Below are positions 1-8,930 of a DNA stretch of 64,000 nucleotides, piece by piece. The DNA is taken from positions 1 to 64,000 of the forward strand of contig CAVQOB010000017.1 in the NCBI GenBank assembly GCA_963714325.1, written 5' to 3'. The stretch's first letter is position 1; each line of letters begins with the position of its first letter. The notes below the pieces were generated by a model, which saw only the letters and a program-made list of their open reading frames with translations, did not search any database and was not told the DNA's origin. The stretch is from CAVQOB01 sp963714325. GTDB taxonomy: Bacteria > Pseudomonadota > Alphaproteobacteria > Rhizobiales > Hyphomicrobiaceae. Made by a program: the position numbers and the translations under genes.

Positions 1-544
1 CGGATGATAGCCGCCTGCCGATGTCGGGCATGGCGTCGTACACGCCGGGCATGGAGATGTCGGGCGGGCGCTCGGCTCGGCCTTTCCATCGCAGTCGGCA
101 TGTGTCTCGGTCTCAAGCGCAAAAGTCAGCGCCGCGTGTTCACGCTGTTCTCGGATGGCGAACTCGACGAGGGCTCCAAGTGGGAGGCGATCATGTCCGC
201 CGCCCACTACAAGCTCGACAACCTGGTTGCCGTCGTCGACATCAACAATCAGCAAGCCGATGGCGCATCATCGCAGGTGATGGCGTTCGAGCCGCTGGCT
301 GACAAGTTCAACGCCTTCAGCTGGTTCACACAGCGCGTCGACGGCAATGATCTCGAGGCGGTCGTCAAGGCATTCGACGCCGCTAAGCGACAGCGGCGGT
401 CGCCCCAGCATCATCATCGCCGATACGCTGATGGGCAAAGGCGTGCCGTTCCTGGAACAGCGCGAGAAGAACCATTTTGTCCGCGTCGACGCGAACGAGT
501 GGCAGCTTGCGCTGGCCGCGCTCGATGCCGGGAGGCGCGCATGA
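1..544 (+). pseudogene. Transketolase N-terminal (ThDP-binding) subunit, 5'-truncated and frameshifted
   Basis: This is the back half of the thiamine-diphosphate-binding subunit of a split transketolase, which transfers two-carbon ketol units between sugar phosphates. The reading enters in the frame starting at base 3 (DDSRLPMSGMASYTPGMEMS). It then needs single-base additions near 75 and 83 to reach LSIAVGMCLGLK and the Mg-ThDP segment SDGELDEG...VVDINNQQ. Another shift near 391 leads to GGRPSIIIADTLMGKGVPF and the end at 542-544. Adding one base at each point restores the family sequence, so these are deletions. They could be sequence errors or true decay. The start lies outside the window. 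The stop overlaps the next ATG as ATGA, a normal arrangement for the two transketolase halves. Confidence 0.8.
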
Positions 545-1551
545 AACGTCCCGCACCAGTAGTGATCCCGATAAGCCGCGGCTGACCACGTCCGCGAGAT
601 CGTCCTCCATCGCAGGACAAGGCCAGAAGTCCAAAGCCCCCCGTTCGGCCATGCGCTGGTTGAAGTTGCGAAACAGCGACTTGATATCGTCGGCATGACC
701 GCCGACCTCGGCAAATACACCGACTTGCACATCTTCTCGAAAGAGTATCCGGACCGCTTTTACCAGATGGGCATGGCGAGCAATTGCTGTACGGCGCGGC
801 CTCCGGTCTCGCGGCAGAAGGCTTCACGCCTTTCGCGACGACCTATGCCGTGTTCGCCTCGCGCCGCGCCTACGATTTCATCCATCAGACGATTGCGGAG
901 GAAGACCGCAATGTGAAGATCGTCTGCGCATTGCCGGGACTGACGTCTGGTTATGGCCCGAGCCATCAGGCGACCGAGGATTTGGCGCTGTTCCGTGCCA
1001 TGCCGAACATGACCGTGATCGATCCCTGTGACGCGCTCGAAACCGAACAGGCGACACATGCCATCGCCGCGCACAAGGGCCCGGTCTACATGCGGCTGCT
1101 GCGCGGCCAGGTGCCGCTCGTGCTCGACGAATACGGCTACACATTCGAGCTCGGTAAGGCGAAGCTGATCCGTGACGGCGCGGAGGTGCTGGTGATCTCG
1201 TCGGGCATTCTGACGATGCGCGCACTCGAAGCCGCCAAAGAGCTGGCCAAGGACAAGATCGGCATCGCCGTTCTGCACGTTCCAACGATCAAGCCGCTCG
1301 ACACGGCCACGATCATCGAGACGTGCCGCAAGCCAGGGCGTTTGGTCGTTGTCGCGGAGAACCACACCGTCATCGGCGGCTTGGGCGAAGCCGTTGCGGC
1401 AACGCTGATGCGGGCCCGTGTCCATCCGGCCTTCGAACATATTGGCCTACCCGACGCGTTCCTCGATGCCGGCGCCCTGCCGACACTCCACGACCGATAC
1501 GGCATCTCAACCACGGCCATCGCGGCCAGAATCAAGGCTGCACTCGGGTAA
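541..1551 (+). pseudogene. Transketolase C-terminal subunit, frameshifted in its first third
   Basis: This is the C-terminal (pyrimidine-binding plus C-domain) half of the split transketolase. From 784 on the frame is intact: LLYGAASGLAAEGFTPFATT, then RRAYDFIHQTIAEE and a full transketolase_C domain to the stop at 1551. Before that the protein is spread over all three frames: MKRPAPVVIP (541), DKPRLTTSA (around 575), GHALVEVAKQR and GMTADLGKYTDLHIF (about 650-770). Single missing bases near 573, 640 and 778 explain this. For example ATGGCGAGCAATTG at 775 lacks the G needed for M-A-E-Q-L. The domain identity is secure. Whether the gene works depends on whether the frame breaks are real. Confidence 0.82.
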
Positions 1552-1645
1552 CCGGCCGCCGCGCCGACAAATCACACCATCGCCTTTGAACCGGCCACCA
1601 AGAGCCGGAAAGAACACCTGCGTCTAAAACCCCAAGGAGGAAACC

Positions 1646-2663
1646 ATGACGGACTTCATCGCTAAGAAACTCTCGCGTCGCAATGTCATTGCCGGCGCGG
1701 CCGTTGCAGCACCGGCCATTCTGTCATTCGGACGCGGCTCATTCGCCCAAGCCCAGACGACACTGTCGCTCGGCCACGGTGCCGCGCCGAACAACCCGCG
1801 CCACATCGCGGCTGAAAAATTCGCCGAGATCGTCAAGGAAAAAGACCGGTGGTCGCGTCGCCATCCGGGTCGCGCCGTCGGCACAGCTGGGCGATGATGC
1901 CGCCATGCTGACTGGCATCCGCACCGGCACACTTGATTTCTCGATCAACAGCCAGGGCGCGTCCTCGGCCGTGCTGCCGGAACTGGCCGCCCTCGGTTTG
2001 CCGTTCCTGTTCGCCAATACGTCAGCAGCCTACAAGGTGGTGGACGGCGCCATCGGTGACGAACTCGGCAAGCGCCTCGATGGCGCCGGCATGGTGTCGC
2101 TCGGCTTCTGGGACAATGGCATCCGCCACACCAGCAACAGCAAGCGCCCGATCCTCAAGCCTGATGACCTCAAGGGCCTGAAAATGCGCACGCCGCCCGA
2201 CCCGATGACCATCGACATTTTCCAAGCGCTCGGCGCCGCAACCCAGCAGCTCGCCTTCGCCGAACTCAACGTCGCGCTGCAACAGGGCGTCGTCGATGGC
2301 CAGGAGAACCCGCTCGCCAACATCCAATCGGCCAAGCTGTTCGAGGTCAACAAGTTCGTCTCGCTCACCGGCCACAAATGGGAATGCAACCCGGTGCTGG
2401 CGTCGAAGGGTGCCTGGGGCAAGCTCAACGAGGCCGATCAGAAAATCGTGCGCGATGCGATGCGCGAAGCGGGCGCACTGCAACGCAAAGCCATGCAGGA
2501 CATCGATACGAAACTGCTCGGCGAGTTCAAGGCGAACGCCGCTGTAGCAGTCAACGAAGTTGACCAGAAGCTGTTCCGCGATGGCACGTCCGCCGTTACC
2601 GCCAAGTGGGAAGCGCGTCCGTTCGGCGACTTCGTCAAGCGACTGCGCGCGGCGGCCGCGTGA
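1646..2663 (+). pseudogene. dctP: TRAP transporter substrate-binding protein (DctP family), one frame break at an A run
   Basis: Periplasmic solute receptor of a TRAP transporter for carboxylic acids. Translation starts at ATG 1646 behind a strong AAGGAGG at 1634-1640. The N-terminus is a twin-arginine-like signal (KKLSRRNVIAGAAVAAPAIL) ending near SFAQA. The frame runs to EIVKEK, then breaks at the five-A run 1839-1843. Removing one A gives EIVKEKTGGRVAIRVAPSAQ and continues without interruption to the stop at 2661. The mature part has DctP features (PSAQLGDDAAMLTGIRTGTL, the central LKGLKMRTPPDPM arginine segment, and VVDGQENPLANI). A homopolymer indel suggests a sequencing error, but a phase-off gene cannot be excluded. 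The dctQ gene follows after 1 bp. Confidence 0.85.
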
Positions 2664-2664
2664 C

Positions 2665-3273
2665 ATGAGCCACGCGCCCGATCCGGTGGAGCGGGGAACA
2701 CCAGAGGCAGGGGCACCGCCCCTCTCGTTCCCGCAGCAGTCGCAAGGTCCGGTCTTGAACGCCGTCGACGGTCTCGACCGCGGCATTGCGTGGTTGTGTC
2801 AGTCCGTATTGCTTGTCACCGGTCTCGCACTGATGGGCAGTCTGACGGCCAACGTTCTGGCTCGCTACGTCCTGGCCAAAGGCGGGTTCGACTGGGCCGA
2901 GGAAGTGCCCGAGCAGCTGTTTCCGTGGTTCATTATGGCCGGCGTCGCGCTGGCGGTTCAGCACAGCGGTCACGTGGCCGTCGAATGGCTGCTCGGCAAA
3001 CTCGGGCGTTCAGCGACGCGCATCGTGCTGCTCGCAGGCCATGTGCTGGTCATCGCGACGTACATCGTCGCGGTACAGCAATCGCTCGTGGTCGCCGATA
3101 TCGTGGCCATCGAGCGTTCCCCCGTCATGAACTTCCCCAAGACCTACGGATACTGGGCGATTGCGGCTGGCAGCTGCCTCGTTGCCCTGTCGACGTTGGC
3201 GGCACTTGTCCGCCTCGTGCTCATCGGTCCTGAAGCCTTGCAGCGGCCCACTCAACCGGAGGCCACGTCATGA
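2665..3273 (+). CDS. dctQ: TRAP transporter small permease (DctQ)
   Basis: Small membrane subunit of the TRAP transporter, which holds the large permease and binding protein together. The protein is about 202 residues with four hydrophobic segments. The family core reads VLARYVLAKGGFDWAEEVPEQ, where the WAEE motif of DctQ is visible, followed by a histidine-containing loop QHSGHVAVEW. ATG 2665 was chosen because it begins 1 bp after the dctP stop. An in-frame extension upstream overlaps dctP and has no family support. The N-terminal ~30 residues are proline-rich and probably cytoplasmic. The 3' end overlaps dctM by 4 bp, so translation is coupled. Confidence 0.88.
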   Translation: MSHAPDPVERGTPEAGAPPLSFPQQSQGPVLNAVDGLDRGIAWLCQSVLLVTGLALMGSLTANVLARYVLAKGGFDWAEEVPEQLFPWFIMAGVALAVQHSGHVAVEWLLGKLGRSATRIVLLAGHVLVIATYIVAVQQSLVVADIVAIERSPVMNFPKTYGYWAIAAGSCLVALSTLAALVRLVLIGPEALQRPTQPEATS

Positions 3274-4532
3274 GTCTGACGCTGATACTCGTCTTCACTG
3301 TGCTGATGATCGCGGTCATCCCCGTGGCGCACGCCCTGATCATCTCGTCGGGTATTGCGCTGCTGTGGGGCGGCCAGTTGCCGCTTCTGCTAGTGGCGCA
3401 ACAGATGTTCCAGCAGACGCAGTCTTTCCCGATGCTGGCACTGCCGTTCTTTATTCTGGCCGGCACGCTCATGATGGAGGGCAAGCTCGGCGCGGAACTG
3501 CTCCGCTTCGCAGGCGAACTGATGAGCCGCGTGCGTGGCGGCGCGATGTCGACCACAGTTGTCGGTTCGGTTGCCTTCGGCGGCGTTTCAGGGAGTGCGG
3601 TCGCCAATGCCAGCGCACTCGGCTCCGTCTTGATCCCCTGGCAAAAGCGCCTAGGCTATCCGGCAGGCTTATGCGCGGCCAACAACGCCACGTCTGCCGT
3701 CATCGATATTCTCATTCCGCCTTCGATCCCGATGATCCTCTACGCCGTCGTTAGCGGCGTCAGCATCGGTGATCTGTTCCTCGCCGGCATCGTGCCGGGA
3801 CTTCTCATGGCGCTCGGCTTCGTCGCCGTGTGCTGGTGGCAGGCGCGTCGTCTCGGTATCCCCGCCGATGCCTCGCCGCTGAATGTTCGCCGGGTGGCCA
3901 AACTCGCATTCCTGGCGACGCCAGCGCTCGCGATGCCCATTCTGATCCTGATCGCGCTGCGCTTCGGCTTTGCAACGCCGACGGAAATCGCCGTCATGGC
4001 GGTGCTCTATGCGCTCGCCGCCAGCATCCTGATCTATCGCGACATGACATGGGGCCGCTTTCACAAGGCCATCATCGACGCGGGCATCGCGACCGGCATT
4101 GTCATGCTGGTGATCATGGGCAGTGCTGCCGCCAGTTACATCCTGACCTATGACCAGATCCCGCAGCGTTTCGCCGTCTGGGTGTCGACCGTGCTCAAGG
4201 AGCCGTGGCTGATCATACTGGCGATGAACGTGATCATGTTGCTCATCGGCGAGCCCCTCGACCTGCCGCCGGCGATCCTGCTGCTCGCCCCGATTTTTGT
4301 GCCGCTCGCGGCCTCGATCGGCCTCGACCCGCTGCAGCTCGGACTGATGATGGTGCTTAATCTCGGCATCGGTCTCTACACCCTGCCTGTCGGCACGACC
4401 CTGTTCATATCCTCGACCATCGCGGGAAGTTCCATGGGCGAGACGACCAAGGCGTTATGGCCGTTCTTCTGGGTCGCCATCGCCCTGCTCGCCGCCATCA
4501 GCTACGTCCCCGCGCTGACGATCCGGTTTTGA
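3270..4532 (+). CDS. dctM: TRAP transporter large permease (DctM)
   Basis: Large membrane subunit, the Na+-driven transport channel of the TRAP system. It is 420 residues, close to the usual ~425, and hydrophobic throughout (about 11-12 segments). Family blocks are clear: FPMLALPFFILAGTLM, the SGSAVANASALGSVLIP stretch around residues 108-124, LIPPSIPMILYAVVSGVSIG, and GLYTLPVGTTLFISS near the C-terminus. The start overlaps the dctQ stop (ATGA). Together dctPQM form one transporter transcribed behind the transketolase halves. This suggests, but does not prove, a substrate linked to sugar or sugar-acid metabolism. No terminator is obvious after 4532. Confidence 0.93.
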   Translation: MSLTLILVFTVLMIAVIPVAHALIISSGIALLWGGQLPLLLVAQQMFQQTQSFPMLALPFFILAGTLMMEGKLGAELLRFAGELMSRVRGGAMSTTVVGSVAFGGVSGSAVANASALGSVLIPWQKRLGYPAGLCAANNATSAVIDILIPPSIPMILYAVVSGVSIGDLFLAGIVPGLLMALGFVAVCWWQARRLGIPADASPLNVRRVAKLAFLATPALAMPILILIALRFGFATPTEIAVMAVLYALAASILIYRDMTWGRFHKAIIDAGIATGIVMLVIMGSAAASYILTYDQIPQRFAVWVSTVLKEPWLIILAMNVIMLLIGEPLDLPPAILLLAPIFVPLAASIGLDPLQLGLMMVLNLGIGLYTLPVGTTLFISSTIAGSSMGETTKALWPFFWVAIALLAAISYVPALTIRF

Positions 4533-4901
4533 GGCGTCGCGCGAATAGAGCTAAAGTCATCATTCATGGGCGGTCCAGCGCTACTTGTGTTTCAAGCGGA
4601 CATCAGATCGAGCACGATTAGTTGCTTCAATGGCCGCACGGGCCATTGCGCGATCGAGGCTGATCGCCACCTTGACGTGCCGGTCAGGCCGCCGTTCGTC
4701 CTCGATACGCTCGAAGGTCAGTCCTTCTCCTTGGCGCTACGGCCCGAATGGCGTCAGATAAAAACGCGGCTCGATGCATGGCTCTCTGAACACTTGAACA
4801 ACTCGTAACCAGTGGCGAAAGCAACGCGACTCGCCGAGACGCGGTTGACGTGGCAGTGGAAGTAGGGAGGGATTGTTGTGTCGACGAACGTTTGGTCTGA
4901 C
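4533..4901. other. Intergenic stretch without a supported gene
   Basis: This stretch separates dctM from a repeat copy. It contains an 80-codon open frame (4566-4808, +). That frame has no recognisable domain and no clear ribosome binding site, and it lies in the composition of non-coding sequence here. I see no RNA gene. A remnant gene is possible but unsupported. Confidence 0.4.
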
Positions 4902-5088
4902 TGTGATCCCGCGCGCACTCTTTTGTTGGCGCTTCGGATGCCTACCCGCATCCGCGCCGCTGTGCAGACGCGGGATTTTGTGGGACGATCATGCACAAGG
5001 TCCCGCATCTGCGGAGCAGCATTCCGCTCGCGCTTCATGCTGCATCGTGCCGAAAGCGCGACTCCGACACGACGCGTGCGGGATGACA
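4902..5088. repeat. Dispersed palindromic repeat, copy A
   Basis: The element is about 187 bp. It begins TGTGATCCCGCGCGC and ends GCGGGATGACA, so its ends are roughly inverted. A second copy in opposite orientation lies at 5610-5782, and the two bracket the GNAT gene. The right half (GGTCCCGCATCTGCGGAGCAG...) matches the reverse complement of the left half of copy B with few differences. Short open frames across it are shadows. This type of GGGATGAC-ended element is common between genes in Hyphomicrobiales (general knowledge). Confidence 0.7.
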
Positions 5089-5134
5089 TGGTGTATTGTC
5101 CGTCAGCGACGACGCAAGACTTGGAGATTTGCCG

Positions 5135-5578
5135 ATGACTGTTTGTGTTCGAGCGCTTGCCGCCAGTGATCGCGTGGCGTGGGAAAAATTGTTCCGCGGT
5201 TACATCACCTTCTACAAGGCGAGCGTTGCTGACGATGTGATTGAGGAGACGTTTCGGCGGCTGTTATCGGGCGAGGCGCACGTGCATCAGGCGCTGGTCG
5301 CCGTCGACGAAGGCGATCAGCCCATTGGGATCGCGCACATTCTCTTCCATCGCTCGACGTGGACGAAGACATGGTATTGCTATCTGGAGGATCTGTTCGT
5401 TGATCCAGCGGTCCGCGCCAAGGGCGTCGGTCGCGCGTTGATCGAGGCGGTCTATGTGAAAGCCGACGCGCAGGGCTGCACGCGGACCTATTGGTCGACG
5501 CAGGAATTCAATTATCGGGCGCGCGGGCTCTATGACCAAGTCGCGACCAAATCACCGTTCCTGCAGTATCGGCGGTAG
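5135..5578 (+). CDS. GNAT family N-acetyltransferase
   Basis: Predicted acetyl-CoA-dependent N-acetyltransferase of 147 residues with unknown acceptor. The GNAT core is visible: strand 4 YCYLEDLFVDPAVRAKGVGRALIEAV carries the acetyl-CoA loop (R-A-K-G-V-G-R-A), followed by the helix and TYWSTQEFNYRARGLYDQV, the typical C-terminal N-x-x-A-x-x-L-Y motif. ATG 5135 is preferred because GGAG lies about 8 bases upstream; the 13-codon upstream extension has no such site. The gene stands alone between two inverted copies of a dispersed repeat, which could be coincidence or could mark a mobile unit. Confidence 0.85.
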   Translation: MTVCVRALAASDRVAWEKLFRGYITFYKASVADDVIEETFRRLLSGEAHVHQALVAVDEGDQPIGIAHILFHRSTWTKTWYCYLEDLFVDPAVRAKGVGRALIEAVYVKADAQGCTRTYWSTQEFNYRARGLYDQVATKSPFLQYRR

Positions 5579-5609
5579 GTTTAGGTTCCAAGCGAGCGTT
5601 CGGTTCCTT

Positions 5610-5782
5610 GTCATCCCGCTCGCGGTGCAGCATGCAGCGCGAGCGGAATGCTGCTCCGCAGATGCGGGACCGTCTCAATAAGCGCCTCACAAGGTCCCGC
5701 GTCTGCGCAGCGGTACGCGCGGATGCTTGTGGGCATCTGAAGCGCCAGAAAAAACGCGCACCGCAGCGCGCGCGGGATGACA
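5610..5782. repeat. Dispersed palindromic repeat, copy B (inverted relative to copy A)
   Basis: The element is about 173 bp, starting TGTCATCCCGC and ending GCGGGATGACA, an exact 11-bp inverted pair. Its reverse complement aligns with copy A over nearly the whole length, including a TGGCGCTTC-GATGCC segment and the GCAGACGCGGGA segment. The 5783-5968 stretch after it, up to the next gene, shows nothing else I can name. Confidence 0.72.
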
Positions 5783-5968
5783 CGGTAGGAAATTCGGCTG
5801 AGATCGAGCGCCTGCGTCAGCGCCCAACCAACTATCCCCAGAAATGTCGTGCGCGCGCGCAGGCTGTGATGCCCCGATGTGTTAGGCGGGAGTTGGAATC
5901 GCGCACGGTGATTCGCACCACGATCTAGATTTTTCGCCGGTGTGGGCGGAAGCGGACGGGAGAGACAG

Positions 5969-6676
5969 ATGGCACGTTCGATGCTGCAACACTTGAAGCT
6001 GGGCTTGGGTTCGGGCTTAGGTATTGGATGCGGGCTTTTGATCGGGACGCTGTTGCTGCTGCCGTCTGCGCAGGCGGCGTCTAAGACCTGCGTCCTGGCT
6101 GAAGAAGAGAATATTGCCGCGTTATTCGAGCGTTGGAGTGCGGCGGTTGAGATGCAACATCCCGATCGCGTGACCCGCCTTTACGAGACCGATGCGACGA
6201 TGATTGTTGGGCGCAGCGACGCGCCGCGGATGGGCTACGCCGATATCCGCGAATACTATTTCCAGGTGTTGCAGCGCGATCCGCGCGTGCGCCTGCAGGC
6301 CCGCTCGATCCGCATCGGCTGCAATCATGCGGTCGATACGGGGACGGTGGCGGTGATCATGCGCGGCGCGCGATCGGGGACGACCGAGACGATGCTGCAG
6401 CGCTATACGTTCGTCTATGACTACAACGGTGGCAGTTGGCGGATTGCGCACCACCATGTGTCGTTGCCGACAGAGGCGGTCGACGCGGACCGGTCGACAC
6501 ATGTGCATGCGGCAGTACCGGCGGCCGTTGGGGTGCGCACTGCCAAGCCCGGGCCGGCGGTGGCAGGCTACACACAACGCCTTGCGCGTCCGCGCGTGGT
6601 GCGCCCGAAGAGTGGGCCGTCGGACGCGTGGGACTATAAAGCCGGCGACTGGAGCAGCGGCCAACCGACGTTTTGA
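5969..6676 (+). CDS. Secreted NTF2-like (SnoaL/DUF4440-type) protein, copy 1
   Basis: Exported single-domain protein of about 235 residues. A signal peptide (hydrophobic run GIGCGLLIGTLLLLPSAQA) is followed by an NTF2-like fold at about residues 45-150: ALFERWSAAVEMQHPDRVTRLYETDATMIVG, YADIREYYFQVL, and RYTFVYDYNGGSWRIAHHHVS. A low-complexity linker leads to a conserved tail, YKAGDWSSGQPTF. Such folds bind small ligands or form dimers; no catalytic role can be assigned. ATG 5969 has GGGAG about 7 bases upstream, so the nine-codon upstream extension is not used. A paralogue follows at 6843 and shares the tail motif. Confidence 0.7.
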   Translation: MARSMLQHLKLGLGSGLGIGCGLLIGTLLLLPSAQAASKTCVLAEEENIAALFERWSAAVEMQHPDRVTRLYETDATMIVGRSDAPRMGYADIREYYFQVLQRDPRVRLQARSIRIGCNHAVDTGTVAVIMRGARSGTTETMLQRYTFVYDYNGGSWRIAHHHVSLPTEAVDADRSTHVHAAVPAAVGVRTAKPGPAVAGYTQRLARPRVVRPKSGPSDAWDYKAGDWSSGQPTF

Positions 6677-6842
6677 TGCTGCGGCTCGGCCCGACATGGG
6701 GCTCGGGCCTGTCACGCGGCCAGAGCTGATCAGCCTATTGGCCGGGGTTTGTGAACAAATGACTTCTGGTTCAGACACATTCCCGCCGCAACGCGGCTGT
6801 GCGACGAGGAGGAGGGGACTGTGGATAGCGTGGGGATAAGTT

Positions 6843-7487
6843 GTGCGTCAGTGGAGTTTTGCGGCGGCGGCCGGTGCGGTGATTGCGCAATGCGCGGTGT
6901 CGAATTGTTTGGCGCAAGCGCAAACGCACGCCCTACTGCCGAAAGCCGCCTGCATCAAGCTCGATAGGCCGGGCCTGGAGACCTTCCTCGAGGCTTGGAC
7001 TACAGCGCACGCCGGCGCGAGCGCTGAGCGCTTGATGGCCCTATACGCGCGTGACGCGGTGGTGGTCGGGCTTGGTTCGACGCAGCTGACGAGCGGTCAC
7101 GACAATATTCGCGCGCTCTATGCCAAGCAGAAATATCGCCAACGGCGCGCGCATTTTGCTGAGATCAACGCGCAGTTCGCCTGCAACGAGGCGGTGGTGG
7201 CGGGGACGTATACGTTTTTGGCGGCCGGTGTGAAGCCGGAGGAAGGCATACCCGGACAACTGCGCTATCGCATGGATCTGGCGTTCCGGGAGGGGCAGTG
7301 GTTCGTGACCCATCACCAGTCGTCGCATCTGCCGGTGCAGTCGGAGCATACGGTCAAGATGAGCAGCGGGACACGGTCCGGCACAGGGCGGACAACGTCG
7401 TCGTCGTCGCCATCGGGCTCTGAAACGCGCGCCGACAGCGGTGGCTATAAGGCGGGTGGCTGGGTCAACGGCGCGCCGCGTTTCTGA
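6843..7487 (+). CDS. Secreted NTF2-like protein, copy 2
   Basis: Second member of a tandem pair, 214 residues, starting at GTG 6843. The signal peptide (MRQWSFAAAAGAVIAQCAV) ends near LAQAQ. The NTF2-like domain spans about residues 40-155: LETFLEAWTTAHAGASAERLMALYARDAVVVG, HDNIRALYAKQKY, and RMDLAFREGQWFVTHHQSS. After a Ser/Thr/Gly linker it ends YKAGGWVNGAPRF, matching copy 1 at Y-K-A-G-x-W-x-x-G-x-P-x-F. Both copies keep a cysteine near strand 2 (GCNHAV / ACNEAV) and one before the domain, so a disulfide is plausible. Function unknown. The stop codon lies inside the first unit of a tandem repeat. Confidence 0.65.
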   Translation: MRQWSFAAAAGAVIAQCAVSNCLAQAQTHALLPKAACIKLDRPGLETFLEAWTTAHAGASAERLMALYARDAVVVGLGSTQLTSGHDNIRALYAKQKYRQRRAHFAEINAQFACNEAVVAGTYTFLAAGVKPEEGIPGQLRYRMDLAFREGQWFVTHHQSSHLPVQSEHTVKMSSGTRSGTGRTTSSSSPSGSETRADSGGYKAGGWVNGAPRF

Positions 7488-7593
7488 TCGGCCCAAGTAT
7501 CTGATCGGCCCAAGTATCTGATCGGCCCAAGTTTCTGATCGGCCCAAGTTTCTGATCAGCCCAAGTTTCTGATCAGCCCAAGTTTCTGATCAG
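7482..7593. repeat. 17-bp tandem repeat between convergent genes
   Basis: GATC anchors recur at 7486, 7503, 7520, 7537, 7554, 7571 and 7588, an exact 17-bp period. The unit is TCTGATCGGCCCAAGTA/T. The first copies read GATCGG and the later ones GATCAG, so the array has diverged directionally. The first unit contains the TGA stop of the upstream gene. The array ends 15 bp before the stop of the convergent gene. Because 17 is not a multiple of three, it is not a coding repeat. Confidence 0.95.
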
Positions 7594-7607
7594 ATTGTCG
7601 AGCGACC

Positions 7608-8930
7608 TCAGCTGCTCGGCGCGTCGAGCTTGCGCGTGAGGTTTTCGAACTCGCGGCGCAGTTCCTCATTACGGAAGATCTGCTCGAAGGTCGGCGCCTC
7701 GAGCTTCTGAATGGCCTCGAAGGACTGCGAGGAATCGCGCATCAGGTTCTTCAGCTGGAAGCTCGCTTCGACCGTCTCGAAGGTGTTGTCGGCGATGCGC
7801 AGGTCGTGCGTTGCCCGCGAGCGGGCGCGGGCGACCTGTTCGCGCTGCTGCATAAGATAGCGTCGATAACCCTTGGCAGCGTCGTCGGCGAGGCGCTGGC
7901 TTTCGCGGTTGGCTTCCAGAACGCGCTTTTGATCGGGGCGATTTTCGGCGCGCAGCAGCTCGGCGGTCTTGCCGCGGGCGGCCTGCACGTCCTTGGCGAT
8001 GGCGTCGAGCTTGGGGAGGTATTGCGTGTCGATCTTACCGATCGTCATGTCTTGGGCGTGCACGAGCATGGCGAACAGTGCGGCATGCATGGCGAAATAT
8101 TTCCGTGCCGCGCCGATGTTCTCGCCCGATTGCGCCATCAGCTTGCCGAGCTGGCCATCGATCAGTTTGGCCGAGTTGAAGACGGCGACGAGGCGGATGA
8201 GATCGCCGGAGAGCACGCCATCGAGCAAGAGATCGATCTGGCCATCGGCCAGCTGGATTCCCGACTTAGCGAGTGCCGCGGACACTTCGGCCTTGGCCGC
8301 CTTGATGGCCTCCTTGTTGAGTTCGATCCTTTTCTTGGTCTCGTCGATATCTTTGGCGAGGCTGTCGACGGTGTCGGTGATCATGCCGGGCAGCACGCCG
8401 TCCTTCGGCGCCGTCAGCTGCTTCTCGCGCTTGGCGACAATGATTTCATCGAGATCGCGGATGTTGCGGCGCAACGTCTCGATCTTTTTCTGCACGTCGA
8501 CGACGGGGACATCGGTGACGACGCCGAGGGCGGCCTCAAGCAGGTCACGAACCTTCTTCTCGCGATCTTCCTTGGTCTCGGTCCAGATCGGCGGCAGCAG
8601 GAACTCGTCCTTGCCGGGCAGTTTCTTGGCCTCAGTGCGGTTCTTGGCGGTATCCTGCAACACGGCATCGATTGCCTTCATCAGGCGTTGTGCCTGTTCA
8701 AATGCGGGGTCGCCCTCGCGGGGATCCTTCTCGATTGTCGGAGCGGCACCTGGCGGCGACTTCTGCTGAGGGGCTGATTGTGCGAGCTGTGGGCGGGCCG
8801 TATCGGCCTTGCGGAGCAGCTCGGCAATGGTGTCGCGGGCGGCGGTTTGGGCGCCGGCAGTTCCTGGCAGTTGCAGCAGGCCCAGTGTCAGCGCGACCGC
8901 TGATGTGCGACCGGTGAGCATACGAACCAT
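7608..8930 (-). CDS. Exported coiled-coil protein of unknown function
   Basis: A 440-residue predicted periplasmic protein. The signal peptide (GRTSAVALTLGLLQLPGTAGAQ) is followed by a proline/glutamine-rich stretch and then long charged helices with heptad-like spacing (about residues 140-240 and 290-430), for example KKIETLRRNIRDLDEIIVAK and DIDETKKRIELNKEAIKAAK. A less charged central region (LLLDGVLSGDLIRLVAVFNSAKLIDG) may be a packed helical bundle. I do not recognise a named family. ATG 8930 is chosen over TTG 8936 because AGGAGG sits 9 bases before it. The gene is monocistronic and convergent with the NTF2-like pair across the 17-bp repeat. Confidence 0.6.
   Translation of the reverse strand: MVRMLTGRTSAVALTLGLLQLPGTAGAQTAARDTIAELLRKADTARPQLAQSAPQQKSPPGAAPTIEKDPREGDPAFEQAQRLMKAIDAVLQDTAKNRTEAKKLPGKDEFLLPPIWTETKEDREKKVRDLLEAALGVVTDVPVVDVQKKIETLRRNIRDLDEIIVAKREKQLTAPKDGVLPGMITDTVDSLAKDIDETKKRIELNKEAIKAAKAEVSAALAKSGIQLADGQIDLLLDGVLSGDLIRLVAVFNSAKLIDGQLGKLMAQSGENIGAARKYFAMHAALFAMLVHAQDMTIGKIDTQYLPKLDAIAKDVQAARGKTAELLRAENRPDQKRVLEANRESQRLADDAAKGYRRYLMQQREQVARARSRATHDLRIADNTFETVEASFQLKNLMRDSSQSFEAIQKLEAPTFEQIFRNEELRREFENLTRKLDAPSS

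Noticed and set aside
4566..4808. 80-codon open frame on + after dctM
   Set aside because: No ribosome binding site, no recognisable domain, and GC-rich codon pattern of non-coding sequence.
7806..8777. 323-codon open frame on + inside the coiled-coil gene
   Set aside because: It is antisense to a gene with a signal peptide and a clear ribosome binding site. Long opposite-strand frames are expected at this GC content.
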